Assembly: GCF_007970665.1 (NCBI RefSeq) | Contig: NZ_CP042430.1 | Span: forward strand, 124,001 to 188,000 | Direction: 5' to 3' | DNA length: 64,000 nucleotides | DNA from: Baekduia soli | Lineage (GTDB): Bacteria; Actinomycetota; Thermoleophilia; Solirubrobacterales; Solirubrobacteraceae | The notes under the pieces: generated by a model | The model's database searches: none | Seen by the model: only the letters and a program-made list of their open reading frames with translations | Told to the model about the DNA's origin: nothing | Position numbers and translations under genes: made by a program | Shown here: in pieces, positions 9,300 through 20,110 of the stretch | Position numbering within the stretch: the first letter of the stretch is position 1 | Layout: the number at the start of each line of letters is the position of its first letter

Positions 9300-9869
9300 G
9301 TGCGCAAGCTCCTCCTCATCGCCGCGGCCGGACTGGCCGCCTCGCCGCCCACGGTCGCCGTGGCCTCGGCCGACTCTCCGTCGGCCTGCGCCCACGCCGA
9401 CGAACGCCCCGGCGCGGGCGGCGCGGCCCGGGCGCGCGACGCGGTCCTCTGCGTCATCAACGCCGAGCGGCGGGCGCGCGACCTCCCGGCGCTGCGCGCC
9501 GACCTGCACCTGCGCCGGGCCGCCCAGGGCTACGCCGACCGCCTGCGCGACCACGGCATGCTCGTCGACACGCTGGGCTCCAGCACGCCGCAGCGCCGCA
9601 TCGCCGCCGCCGGGTACGCCGGCGGCGACCCGGCCGCGTTCGCCTTCGGCGAGACGCTCGGTCGCAACACGGGCGCCTCCGGCGCGCCGGCGCTGCGCGT
9701 GCGCTCGTGGCTGATGATCCCCGACACGCGCCGCGTCCTGCTCGGCCGCCGGCTGCGCGACGTGGGCATCGGGGTCCACACGACCGCCACGACGACGACC
9801 TACGTGGTCGACCTGGGGGTGCGCCGCCGGACCGTCAGCCCGAGGTCGCCGTCGCGTTCGCGTCGCTGA
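9300..9869 (+). CDS. secreted CAP/SCP domain protein
   Basis: A 189-residue exported protein. GTG 9300 was chosen because it opens straight into a signal peptide (RKLLLIAAAGLAASPPTVA, then AVASADS as likely cleavage region); an ATG at 9237 adds a Pro-rich stretch before it. The mature part has the CAP fold signature: INAERRARDLPALRADLHLR and AAQGYADRLRDHGM, followed by AFGETLG in place of the usual GEN motif and a C-terminal block ending VGIGVHTTAT. CAP proteins of bacteria are secreted, mostly of unknown function. Two cysteines (SACAH and VLCVI) may form a disulfide. Its 3' end overlaps the convergent PucR gene by 35 bp. Confidence 0.8.
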   Translation: MRKLLLIAAAGLAASPPTVAVASADSPSACAHADERPGAGGAARARDAVLCVINAERRARDLPALRADLHLRRAAQGYADRLRDHGMLVDTLGSSTPQRRIAAAGYAGGDPAAFAFGETLGRNTGASGAPALRVRSWLMIPDTRRVLLGRRLRDVGIGVHTTATTTTYVVDLGVRRRTVSPRSPSRSRR

Positions 9870-11013
9870 CGCGGACCGCGAGCGCCAGCTCGAAGCGCGC
9901 CTCGGGCTCGTCGAGGCGCTCGCCGAAGAGCTCCCGCAGCTGGGCGACCCGGTAGCGCACGGTCTGCGGGTGGACGTGCAGGCGCTCGGCGACGCGGGTG
10001 ACCTGGCCCGGCTCGTCCAGCCACGCGCGCAGGGTCTCCCCGAGGCGCGCGCGGACGCCGTCGCGGACCTCGTGGAGCGGCGCGAGGGCGCGCGCGGCCA
10101 GGTCGGCGGCCAGCGCGCCGTCGCCGTGCAGCAGCAGCGCGGGGAGGTGCTCGTCGGCGACCAGCAGCGCGCCGGGCTCGGCGGCCAGCAGCCCGGCCTC
10201 CAGCAGCCCCAGCGCCGCCTGGGCGCGCGCGACCGACCGCGCGGCGCGCTCGAGGCCGACCGTCGGCCCCAGCGCCGCGGGGACCCCGGCCAGGGCGGCC
10301 TCCAGCTCGCCGTGGCGCCCGGGCCCGTCGGGATCGGGGACGATCGCGATCGCCACGCCCCCCTCGGCCACCGCGATCGCCTCGGCCCCCAGGCGCAGCG
10401 CCAGGCGGTCGCCGTCGTCGGCGCGGACGACGAGCCCGGCGACGGTCGCCGGACGCGGCCACACGGCGAGCTGGGCGAGGTCGCGGACCTCCTCGGCGCC
10501 CGCGTCGTCGCGGGCCAGCAGGCGCACGAGCGCGCGCCGGCGCCGCTGGCGCTCGGCCAGCGCCGTGGACTGCTCGTCGGCGTAGCCCTCGACGGACTCG
10601 GCCGAGATGCGGTCGATGTAGGAGAAGATCGCGCTGGCCAGCCGGTACAGCGTCTCGGGATCGTGGCCGGCGGCCTGGCCGGCCTGGACGCAGCGCTCCC
10701 ACGCGATGCGGGCGCCCAGGCGGTAGGCGCTGAGCAGCGCGTCGAGCGAGCGGCCGGCCCGCATCTCGCCGCGGCCCAGCGTGACGTAGATCTCGCGCGC
10801 GTCGTCGTCCTCGGCCGACGGGTCGACGAGGTCCTCGACGAAGCGGCGCAGCGCCCGCTCGACGCCGACGCGCAGCGCGCGGCCGAACGGTCCCTCCAGC
10901 GGACGGGCGTAGTCGGGCACCTCGCGGCCGATGGCGGAGATGATCTCCTCGGCCAGGCCCGGCAGGACGGGGCGCAGCGCATCGGCGAGATCGGACGGCA
11001 GGCGCGGTTCCAT
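9835..11013 (-). CDS. PucR-family transcriptional regulator
   Basis: A 392-residue regulator. The N-terminal ~160 residues are helical (RsbT co-antagonist/PucR N-like: RLGARIAWERCVQAGQAAG). The middle is a GGDEF-like or atypical sensing region (~170-290). The C-terminus has the PucR helix-turn-helix HTH_30 (TRVAERLHVHPQTVRYRVAQ, ~residues 345-364) followed by LRELFGERLDEPEARFELAL, the standard ending of this family. PucR-type proteins control purine, amino-acid or other catabolic genes; the target is unknown. ATG 11013 has TAGCCT 8 nt upstream, so the mRNA is probably leaderless. The 3' end overlaps the CAP-domain gene on the other strand by 35 bp. Confidence 0.88.
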   Translation of the reverse strand: MEPRLPSDLADALRPVLPGLAEEIISAIGREVPDYARPLEGPFGRALRVGVERALRRFVEDLVDPSAEDDDAREIYVTLGRGEMRAGRSLDALLSAYRLGARIAWERCVQAGQAAGHDPETLYRLASAIFSYIDRISAESVEGYADEQSTALAERQRRRRALVRLLARDDAGAEEVRDLAQLAVWPRPATVAGLVVRADDGDRLALRLGAEAIAVAEGGVAIAIVPDPDGPGRHGELEAALAGVPAALGPTVGLERAARSVARAQAALGLLEAGLLAAEPGALLVADEHLPALLLHGDGALAADLAARALAPLHEVRDGVRARLGETLRAWLDEPGQVTRVAERLHVHPQTVRYRVAQLRELFGERLDEPEARFELALAVRVSDANATATSG

Positions 11014-11021
11014 TTGTCACG

Positions 11022-11027
11022 AGGCTA
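11022..11027 (-). promoter_or_regulatory. -10 element of the PucR gene
   Basis: TAGCCT on the minus strand, 8 nt before ATG 11013. Leaderless-type spacing. Confidence 0.55.
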
Positions 11028-11084
11028 CAGATCGACCGTCGCTCCTTGTGCGTGCGGACGTGACGCGGCGCGTTCCTTGTGCCA

Positions 11085-11090
11085 TACCCT
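11085..11090 (+). promoter_or_regulatory. -10 element of the desaturase gene
   Basis: TACCCT lies 6 nt before ATG 11097, with TGACGC (11061-11066) 18 bp upstream as a possible -35 element. The transcript would start at or next to the ATG. Confidence 0.55.
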
Positions 11091-11096
11091 CCAGGG

Positions 11097-12017
11097 ATGA
11101 CGAACGCCCAGCGCACCACGAACCTCGTCGCCGTCATCCTGCCGTTCGTCGCGTTCGTGGTGGCCATCGTCCTGCTGTGGAACCGCCTCGTCGGGTGGCA
11201 CGACCTCGTGCTGCTCGTCGTCATGTACGTCCCGACGGCGCTGGGCATCACGGTCGGCTTCCACCGCCTGCTGACCCACCGCGCGTTCCAGACCTCGAAG
11301 GGGGTCGAGCGGACGTTCGCCGTGCTGGGCTCGATGGCCGTGCAGGGCCCGGTCGTCAACTGGGTCGCCGACCACCGCCAGCACCACGCCCACACCGACG
11401 AGGAGGGCGACCCGCACTCCCCACACGCCGGGTTCGCCGGCGGCGGGATCAAGGGCACGCTGCGCGGGCTGTTCCACGCGCACGTCGGGTGGATGCTGAC
11501 CCACGAGGGCGGCGAGACGCGCTCCAAGTACGCGCCCGACCTCCTCGAGGACCCCGGCATGAGCTGGCTGAGCCGCAACTTCCACCTCATGGTGCTCGTG
11601 TCGCTGGCCATCCCGGCGATCGCGGGCTACCTCATCACGGGGCGCGTGACGGGCGCGCTGACCGGCCTGCTGTGGGGCGGCCTCGTGAGGATCTTCCTGC
11701 TGCACCACGTCACGTGGTCGATCAACTCCATCTGCCACTTCTTCGGGTCGCGGCGCTTCGACGTCGAGGACAAGTCGACCAACGTGGCGTGGCTGGCGCT
11801 GGCCAGCATGGGCGAGGCCTGGCACCACAACCACCACGCGTTCCCGCGCTCGGCCCAGCACGGCCTCAAGCCGTGGGAGCGCGCGATGGACCCGAGCGCG
11901 ATGGTCATCGCGGCGCTCGAGCGCCTGGGCCTGGTCTGGAACGTCGTGCGCATCACCCCCGAGCGCCAGCTCGAGAAGCTCGTGCCGCCCGTGGGGCGCC
12001 GCCAGCCCGTGGCGTAG
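11097..12017 (+). CDS. acyl-CoA/fatty acid desaturase
   Basis: A 306-residue integral membrane di-iron desaturase. The three histidine boxes are complete: HRLLTH (~residue 56), HRQHH (~94) and HHNHH (~244). Hydrophobic hairpins lie at the N-terminus (VILPFVAFVVAIVLLW) and between boxes two and three. This is the stearoyl-CoA/delta-9 desaturase class that introduces a double bond into membrane fatty acids and often responds to cold or redox state. ATG 11097 is supported by the -10 element 6 nt upstream; an in-frame ATG 18 nt earlier would sit on top of that element. The substrate (acyl-CoA or lipid) cannot be told. Confidence 0.92.
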   Translation: MTNAQRTTNLVAVILPFVAFVVAIVLLWNRLVGWHDLVLLVVMYVPTALGITVGFHRLLTHRAFQTSKGVERTFAVLGSMAVQGPVVNWVADHRQHHAHTDEEGDPHSPHAGFAGGGIKGTLRGLFHAHVGWMLTHEGGETRSKYAPDLLEDPGMSWLSRNFHLMVLVSLAIPAIAGYLITGRVTGALTGLLWGGLVRIFLLHHVTWSINSICHFFGSRRFDVEDKSTNVAWLALASMGEAWHHNHHAFPRSAQHGLKPWERAMDPSAMVIAALERLGLVWNVVRITPERQLEKLVPPVGRRQPVA

Positions 12018-12031
12018 CGCGAAGAGGGATG

Positions 12032-12049
12032 GCCGCGCCAACGCGCGGC
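12032..12049 (+). terminator. hairpin after the desaturase gene
   Basis: GCCGCGC and GCGCGGC form a perfect 7-bp stem with loop CAAC, 15 nt after the stop codon. No T-run follows. Confidence 0.4.
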
Positions 12050-12068
12050 TTCGCGCCCGGACTGCGAC

Positions 12069-12087
12069 GACTCAGCACATATGAGTC
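12069..12087. promoter_or_regulatory. inverted repeat at the lon promoter
   Basis: GACTCA-N7-TGAGTC, perfect arms, ending 21 bp before the lon -10 element and therefore over or next to the -35 region. The 7-bp spacer is that of the heat-shock HAIR element, but the arms are in the opposite order (HAIR is TTGAGT-N7-ACTCAA). It is probably a repressor or activator site for a protease-control regulator; which one is not clear. Confidence 0.45.
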
Positions 12088-12108
12088 AAAGCGGCTGAGA
12101 TCACCTGC

Positions 12109-12114
12109 TACTGT
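12109..12114 (+). promoter_or_regulatory. -10 element of lon
   Basis: TACTGT, 47 nt before ATG 12162. Lon therefore has a real 5' leader of about 40 nt. Confidence 0.45.
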
Positions 12115-12161
12115 TGCATCCGCAACGATTCCTGGCAGCTCCCAGAACGGCTCCTGCGCAC

Positions 12162-14453
<2,292 letters not shown>

Positions 14454-14466
14454 CATCCGGGGTCCC

Positions 14467-16491
14467 GTGGACCCCGGCGCGCCGACCACTGCTCAGGATC
14501 CCGTGCGGCTGCGGGCGCTGCCCGCGGCCCTCGGGATCCTCGTCGTCGTCGCCGTCGCCGACCTCATCGTCGGCACGGGCGTCGTGCTCGTGCCGCTGCT
14601 CGTCGCCGGCCCGCTGGCGATGGCCGCCGGCGGCCAGCAGCTGCAGACGGCCGCGGCGGCGGCCGTCGCGGTCGCGCTGGCCGTGGCGCTGGCCGCCCAC
14701 GACGGGGTGCTCGGGCAGAGCGCGGGGCTGACCGCGATCGCCGCCGTGGCCGCCGGCGGCGCGCTCGCCATCGTGCTGGCCGGCCTGCACGAGCGGTTGG
14801 CCGGGACCGTCCGCCGCCACGACGCCGAGCTGGAGGCCGAGCGCGCCGCCCGCCGGCGCACCGAGCTGCTGGCCCGCGCCGGCGAGCTGCTCGAGTCGCC
14901 GATGGATCCCGGCACGCTCCTGCAGCGCATCAGCGCGCTGCCCGTGCCCGAGCACGCCGACCTGGCCATCATCGACCTGCTGCAGCCCGACGGCACCGTC
15001 CGCGGCGCGGTGACGGCCGGGACCGACACCGAACTGGCCGACGCGCTGGCCGAGATGCGCGAGCGCTTCCCGCTCAGCCTGCAGACCGACCATCCGGTGG
15101 CCGAGGCCCTGCGCACCGGCGAGCCACGGCTGCTGAAGGGGCTCAGCGACGAGCAGCTGCAGGGCTACGCCCGCTCGGCGGAGCACTTCGAGCTGGTCCT
15201 GCGGGCCAGCTACCGCTCGGCGATCGTGCTGCCGCTGCGGGCACGGGGCCGGACGTGGGGAGCGTTGTCCTACATCCGGCTGCGCGATGGGGTCCCGTTC
15301 GACGAGGACGACCTGGCGCTGGGCCTCGACCTCGCCCGCCGCGCGGCGATGGCCCTCGACAACGCCCGGCTGTTCGCCGAGCTCGACGCGACCGAGCAGC
15401 GCCTGGAGGCGATCGTCGCCAACCTCGGCGAGTCCGTGATGGCCCTGGAACCCGGCGGCGGCTTCCTGTTCGCCAACGCGGCGGCCGCCCGGATCGCGGG
15501 CTTCGACTCGGTCGACGACCTCGTCGCCGGCAACCTGCACGAGGTCCTGGCCCGCTGGACGTTCCTCGACGAGCACGGGCGCGAGGTGCCGTTCGAGGCC
15601 CAGCCGCTGGGGGCGGCGTTCGCGGGCACCCAGCCCGAGCCGATGCTGCTGCACTCCGTCGACCGCCGGACCGGGCGCGACGGCTGGGTCCTGAGCCGGG
15701 CGACGCCCGTGCGCGACGACGCCGGGGACGTCGCGTTCGTCGTCCACGTGACCGAGGACGTCACGACGGTCAAGCGCCAGGAGGCCCGCGAGCGCCTGCT
15801 GTCCAGCGCGAGCAAGCTGCTGGGCTCCTCCCTGGACGTCGCGGCGACGCTCGACAAGGCGGCGTGGGCGGCGGTGCCCGAGCTCGCCGACTGGTCACGC
15901 GTGGACCTCATCGACGAGCGCGGCGACCTCGTCCAGGCGGCGGTGGCCCACCGCGATCTCGACCGGGTCGAGCTCATGCACGAGTGGCGCCGGGACTTCC
16001 CGCCGCGGCGGGAGGACACGCGCGGGCCGTGGGAGGTGCTGCGCACGGGGCGGTCGATCCTCTGGGACCGCGTCGACCCGGCCGACATCCAGCGCTACGC
16101 CCAATCCGACCGTCACGCACACCTCATGCGCGAGATCGACACCCGCTCGGTGGCGGTCGTCCCGCTCACCGTCGGCGACACGGTCATCGGCACGCTGCAG
16201 CTCGCGACCACGTCGGCGAGCAACCGGCTGCTCGGCCGGCCCGAGCTCGCGCTCGCGGAGGAGCTCGCGCGCCGGGCGGCGATCGCCGTCGAGAACGCGC
16301 GGGTCCACGCGGCGCGCACCCACATCGCCACGACGCTGCAGCGGTCCCTGCTGCCGCCGCGGCTGCCGGTCATCCCGGGCCTGGCGATCGCGGCGCGCTT
16401 CCGCGCCGCCGGGGGGCCACCGACGTCGGCGGCGACTTCTACGACCTCTTCGAGGCCCGCGACCGCTGGATCGTGCTCATGGGCGACGTGA
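14467..16491 (+). CDS. sensor part of a SpoIIE-type phosphatase (frameshifted)
   Basis: The open frame gives 674 residues, of which about the first 649 are genuine. They comprise an N-terminal membrane domain (~14-115, four or five hydrophobic segments), a GAF-like domain (~135-285, with LPLRARGRTWGALSYIRLRD), a PAS domain (~310-430: IVANLGESVMALEPGGGFLF) and a second GAF domain (~440-600). The linker TTLQRSLLPPRLPVIPGL then leads into SpoIIE phosphatases. Just after FRAAG the reading frame breaks at a run of six G (16411-16416), and the frame continues as noise to 16491. One more G would restore an 868-residue protein. This type of protein dephosphorylates anti-sigma-factor antagonists in the general stress response. 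Confidence 0.8.
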   Translation: MDPGAPTTAQDPVRLRALPAALGILVVVAVADLIVGTGVVLVPLLVAGPLAMAAGGQQLQTAAAAAVAVALAVALAAHDGVLGQSAGLTAIAAVAAGGALAIVLAGLHERLAGTVRRHDAELEAERAARRRTELLARAGELLESPMDPGTLLQRISALPVPEHADLAIIDLLQPDGTVRGAVTAGTDTELADALAEMRERFPLSLQTDHPVAEALRTGEPRLLKGLSDEQLQGYARSAEHFELVLRASYRSAIVLPLRARGRTWGALSYIRLRDGVPFDEDDLALGLDLARRAAMALDNARLFAELDATEQRLEAIVANLGESVMALEPGGGFLFANAAAARIAGFDSVDDLVAGNLHEVLARWTFLDEHGREVPFEAQPLGAAFAGTQPEPMLLHSVDRRTGRDGWVLSRATPVRDDAGDVAFVVHVTEDVTTVKRQEARERLLSSASKLLGSSLDVAATLDKAAWAAVPELADWSRVDLIDERGDLVQAAVAHRDLDRVELMHEWRRDFPPRREDTRGPWEVLRTGRSILWDRVDPADIQRYAQSDRHAHLMREIDTRSVAVVPLTVGDTVIGTLQLATTSASNRLLGRPELALAEELARRAAIAVENARVHAARTHIATTLQRSLLPPRLPVIPGLAIAARFRAAGGPPTSAATSTTSSRPATAGSCSWAT

Positions 16492-17072
16492 CCGGCAAGG
16501 GCCCAGGTGCGGCGGCGATCACGTCGCTGGCGCGCTACACGATGCGCACGGTGGCCCAGTACGAGGACGATCCGACGGCCATGGTGCAGCGCCTGAACGC
16601 GACGCTCGGCGCCGACTCCGACCGCCGCCAGATCTGCACCGCGGTGGTCATCGGGGTCGATCCGGTGCGCGAGGACGGGCGGGTCGGGATCGACATCGTC
16701 TGCGCCGGGCACCCGCCGCCGCTGCTGGTCGGCGCCGACGGCCGGGTGCGCGGCGTCGGCACGCCCGGCACGCTGCTCGGGGCGTTCCCCGACGGGCGCT
16801 GGACGACGAGCGGCCTGTCGCTCGGCCCCGGGGACAACCTCGTGCTCTACACCGACGGCGTGACCGACACCCGCGGGCCCGACGGCCGCTTCGGCGCCGA
16901 GCGCCTGGAGGCCGTGCTGCGCGAGCTCGGCCCCGCGGACGCCGACCGCATCGCCCAGGGCATCGACGACGCGCTGCTCGACTTCGGCGAGCAGCGCGAC
17001 GACGTCGCGCTGCTGGTGCTCGGCGTCTCCACCGGGTCCGAGGCCTCGGTCTCGGGGTGGATGCCGAGCTGA
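16416..17072 (+). pseudogene. SpoIIE/PP2C phosphatase domain, displaced by a one-base frameshift
   Basis: In the frame one base back from the upstream part, the sequence reads ATDVGGDFYDLF, the start of a SpoIIE-type PP2C catalytic domain. It continues with LMGDVTGKGPGAAA, CAGHPPPLLVG and YTDGVTDTRGPDG and ends normally at 17072. The metal-binding aspartates (VGGD, MGD, YTDG) are all present. It has no start codon of its own at the right place and lacks any ribosome binding site, so it is the second half of the gene starting at 14467. Either the genome has lost one G from a seven-G run, the assembly has, or expression depends on frameshifting. Confidence 0.8.
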
Positions 17073-17262
17073 GGGAGCGGGCGCAGGCCGCACGCCTGCG
17101 ACGCCGGGGAGAGGCGCGTCCGCGGGCGCGGGCGCCGGGGGTCGTCCGCCGGCGCCCGGGGACCGGGTCGTCGCGCTCACCGGACCACCGGATGGCGCGA
17201 AGGTGGGGTCATGCACCACCCACCCGCCATCGGCCCCCACCGAGGACCGCGGACGACCGCGG

Positions 17263-17286
17263 GGCGGGGCCGGCGCCGGCCCCGCC
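17263..17286. terminator. perfect 24-bp palindrome between convergent genes
   Basis: GGCGGGGCCGGC followed directly by its reverse complement, and three more pairs after one mismatch. It lies 5 bp from the ctaA stop and about 190 bp past the phosphatase stop, so it could end transcription from both sides. The 190 bp between (17073-17262) shows nothing else that can be supported. Confidence 0.55.
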
Positions 17287-17291
17287 GCGCC

Positions 17292-18272
17292 TCAGACCGT
17301 CGCGGCGACCGGCGGCTCGGGCGCCTGCTCGGGCGCGCGCGCCGCGACGCGGGCGCCGCGGCCGGCCGCCAGCAGCGACCAGACGAGCGTCAGCCACAGC
17401 ACCGACACGGCGGCCACGTGCAGCCAGACGGTCCAGGCCGGGTAGTTGAGGATGTGGTACTGCAGCGTGCCGATCGCCCCCGTCAGCGCGACCGCGAGGC
17501 AGACCGCCGTCAGCGGCGCGTTGAGATCGCGCGCGCCGCGCCAGCGGGCGAACGCCCACAGCGCCACGGCGGCGATGCCGAAGGCCAGCGCCACGCGGGC
17601 GTGGACCATGATCACCGTCTTGAACGTGTCGTCGCCGAAGATCGCCAGGCGCTTGGCGGCGTCACCGGTGCCCTCGCCGCCCGCGTACGGGCCCGAGGCC
17701 GTCACCGCCGTGCCGATCACGACGACCACGCTGCCCACCGCGACGAACGCGCGCACGAGCCCGACGAGCAGCAGGTCGCGCTCGGGGACCTCGGGCAGCG
17801 CCCGGCGCTCGCGCACCACGCGCCACACGAGGCTGACCGCGACGACCAGCGTCGCCATCGACAGCAGGAAGTGGCCCATGACCGTCACCGGGTTGAGCCC
17901 GGTCATCACCGTGATGCCGCCGAGCACGGCCTGGACCGCGACGCCCACGACCAGCAGCGCGCCCAGCACGGTGAAGTCGCGGCGGTAGGGCCGGCGCAGC
18001 AGCGCCAGGGCCAGGCACAGCACCGCGGCGATCGACACCGGCGTCGTGAGCAGCCGGTTGCTGAACTCGATGTAGGCGTGGCCGTTGGTCGGCGTGACCG
18101 ACGTGCCGTTGCAGCGGGGCCACTCCGGACAGCCCAGACCCGAGCCCGTGAGGCGCACCGCCGCGCCCGAGCTCACGATGAGCGTGAACAGCACGAGCGC
18201 CGACCAGGCGGCGTAGGCGTGCAGGCGGGGCGAGACGGGCCACCGCGCGCGCAGGCGATCCAGACGGGACAT
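17292..18272 (-). CDS. ctaA: heme A synthase, COX15/CtaA family
   Basis: A 326-residue membrane protein with eight hydrophobic segments that oxidises the heme O methyl group to make heme A for aa3-type cytochrome oxidase. Visible features are the extracytoplasmic cysteine pair in GLGCPEWPRCNG and heme-ligand histidines in VMGHFLL, MVHARVALAF and VWLHVAAVS. The segment YIEFSNRLLT is where Bacillus CtaA has a Glu-x-x-His-Arg motif; here Asn replaces the first-half His, which I believe is usual in actinobacterial homologues. ATG 18272 is the natural N-terminus. No other cytochrome oxidase gene is nearby; it sits 41 bp downstream of the glycan operon and could receive read-through. Confidence 0.88.
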   Translation of the reverse strand: MSRLDRLRARWPVSPRLHAYAAWSALVLFTLIVSSGAAVRLTGSGLGCPEWPRCNGTSVTPTNGHAYIEFSNRLLTTPVSIAAVLCLALALLRRPYRRDFTVLGALLVVGVAVQAVLGGITVMTGLNPVTVMGHFLLSMATLVVAVSLVWRVVRERRALPEVPERDLLLVGLVRAFVAVGSVVVVIGTAVTASGPYAGGEGTGDAAKRLAIFGDDTFKTVIMVHARVALAFGIAAVALWAFARWRGARDLNAPLTAVCLAVALTGAIGTLQYHILNYPAWTVWLHVAAVSVLWLTLVWSLLAAGRGARVAARAPEQAPEPPVAATV

Positions 18273-18313
18273 GCCCGTACAGAATGTCAAGTCTGGGGCC
18301 GCGGCGGGGCGGC

Positions 18314-20110
18314 TCACGGCCGCCCGGGCAGCGCGGCGGCCAGCCAGCGCGCGAACGCGGCGCCGTCGACGTCGGGCACGGCCAGGCGCGGCACGGCATA
18401 CGGATCGCCGCCGGCGCGCACGAGACCCGGCGCGTTGACCGTCGCCGCGGCGTAGCCCGCGGCGCGCGCGGCAGCCCGGGTCGCGGCGTCGACGTCGACG
18501 CCCGGCACCCCGAACGGGTAGGAGAACACGGCCGGGCGGGTCCCGAGCCAGGCCTCGAGGTCGTCGGCCGAACCGCGCAGCTCGGCGTCGCGCACCGCCT
18601 CGGGCGCGTGGGCGAGGCTGAGGTGCGTGCGGCCGTGGGCCTGCACCGTCACCCCCGGCGCGGCCGCCAGGACGCACAGCTCCTCGACGGTGAGCTGGCG
18701 ATCGGCCTCGGGCGGCGGCGAGGGCGCAGGGCCGACTCCGGCCCAGCGCCGCAGGGACGCCAAGGCCGCGGCGATGACCGCGCGGTCGCGGGTCTGCAGG
18801 GCGGCGTGGACGTGGGCCCGCGTCGCCGCGCGCCCCTCCGCCCCCACCGGGGCCCACGCGCGCAGGCCGCCGGGCAGCGCCAGCTCGAGCACCCCCTCGC
18901 CGCGCTCGCCCAGCAGCCGCGTGACCTCGTCCCACCAGTACCCCTCGCCGGCGGCGATGTGCCCGGTCGACGCGAAGAGGGTCGCGGGGACCGCCGCGGC
19001 GCGCAGCGCGGGCAGCGCGGCCTCCAGGTTGTCGTGGTAGCCGTCGTCGAACGTCACGGCCACGGCGTGCGCGCCCGCGCGCCCGGCGAGCACGTCGGCC
19101 AGCGGGGCGGGCGTCCAGTGACGGCCCAGGACCGCCAGCTGCTGGGCGAAGTGCGCCGGCGAGACGGCGAGGCCGAGCGGGTCGGGGCCCTCGGCCACGC
19201 GGTGGTAGAGCAGCACGGCGCCGTGCACCGGCCGGCGGTCGCGGCGCGCGAGCCGGCGCCACGCCGGCGCCGCGGGCGCCGGCACCGCGGCGCGCAGCGC
19301 GGTGCTCGTGCGGTCGGGCTGCAGTCCGCCGTGGGCCAGCAGCCCGCCGGCCAGGCCGCCGAGCCCGGCCGCCGCCCACGCCGCCCGGTCGATCGCTCCG
19401 GCGTGGTCGCCCCGGGCCGCGCGGACCGCGGCGGCGCCGGCCGACCGGACCGCCAACCGCGCCGCGGCCCGCCGCCCCGTGCGCCCCAGCGCCGCGTGGC
19501 GGGCCCCCGTCCGCGCACGGCGGCGCAGCAGCAGGCCCGGCGTGACCCCGGCGAGCTCGCGGGTGCCCGCCATGCCGTCCACGCGGCGCGCCCGCCAGCC
19601 GATCGCCGCCAGCTCGGTCTGCGCGCGGCGGTCCTCGCCGAGCGCGTCACGCGCGTCGGGGTGGCCGCGGACGGGGAAGAAGCCGCCGATGCCGCGCAGG
19701 GCCGCGACGCGGAACGCGACGTTGCCGCCGCTGAACAACGGGGGTCCGGGGTCCGGGCCGCCGGTGAGCCCGAGCACCTCGGCGTGCCCACCGGCGAGCA
19801 GCCACGGTGGGGCACCGGCGCTGCGCAGCGGACCGCCGGCGACGGCCTGGCGCTCGTCGTCCCAGGCCGCGCCGAGCGCCTCGCCCCAGCCCGGGTCGAC
19901 CCGGACGTCGTCCTCGACGAAGGCCAGCACCTCCGCGGTCCCGGCCGCGTCCAGCGCGGCGTTGCGCGCGGCCGCCCACGCGCCGGGAGCGGGCAGCGCG
20001 ACGACGCGCAGGTCGGTGACGCCCGCCTCCCGCAGCGCCCTCGCCGCCGGCGCGGCGTCGGCGCCGGGACGCACGAGCAGCGCGACGACGATGTCGGGCT
20101 GCGGGCTCAT
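18314..20110 (-). CDS. fusion of GT2 glycosyltransferase and polysaccharide deacetylase
   Basis: A 598-residue two-domain enzyme. Residues ~1-215 are a GT2 (GT-A) domain: IVVALLVRPGADAAPAARAL, the acidic pair in FVEDDVRVDPGW, and LFSGGNVAFRVAALRGIGGF. After an Ala/Arg-rich linker, residues ~295-598 are a NodB-type deacetylase beginning AVLLYHRVAE. It has motif 1 TFDDGYHDN, metal-binding HGRTH (~residue 490) and YPFGVPG. It would add a sugar and remove an acetyl group on the same glycan. ATG 20110 overlaps the upstream stop by 4 nt (ATGA), so translation is coupled. It is the last gene of the minus-strand glycan operon that starts at 24267. Confidence 0.85.
   Translation of the reverse strand: MSPQPDIVVALLVRPGADAAPAARALREAGVTDLRVVALPAPGAWAAARNAALDAAGTAEVLAFVEDDVRVDPGWGEALGAAWDDERQAVAGGPLRSAGAPPWLLAGGHAEVLGLTGGPDPGPPLFSGGNVAFRVAALRGIGGFFPVRGHPDARDALGEDRRAQTELAAIGWRARRVDGMAGTRELAGVTPGLLLRRRARTGARHAALGRTGRRAAARLAVRSAGAAAVRAARGDHAGAIDRAAWAAAGLGGLAGGLLAHGGLQPDRTSTALRAAVPAPAAPAWRRLARRDRRPVHGAVLLYHRVAEGPDPLGLAVSPAHFAQQLAVLGRHWTPAPLADVLAGRAGAHAVAVTFDDGYHDNLEAALPALRAAAVPATLFASTGHIAAGEGYWWDEVTRLLGERGEGVLELALPGGLRAWAPVGAEGRAATRAHVHAALQTRDRAVIAAALASLRRWAGVGPAPSPPPEADRQLTVEELCVLAAAPGVTVQAHGRTHLSLAHAPEAVRDAELRGSADDLEAWLGTRPAVFSYPFGVPGVDVDAATRAAARAAGYAAATVNAPGLVRAGGDPYAVPRLAVPDVDGAAFARWLAAALPGRP

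Noticed and set aside
12069-12087. Direct assignment of the lon inverted repeat as a HAIR (HspR) element
   Set aside because: The arm order is reversed relative to HAIR; it is kept only as an unassigned inverted repeat.
18285-18290. TTGACA on the minus strand just upstream of ctaA, looking like a -35 element
   Set aside because: Only 12 bases separate it from the ATG, so a -10 at normal spacing would fall inside the coding region.
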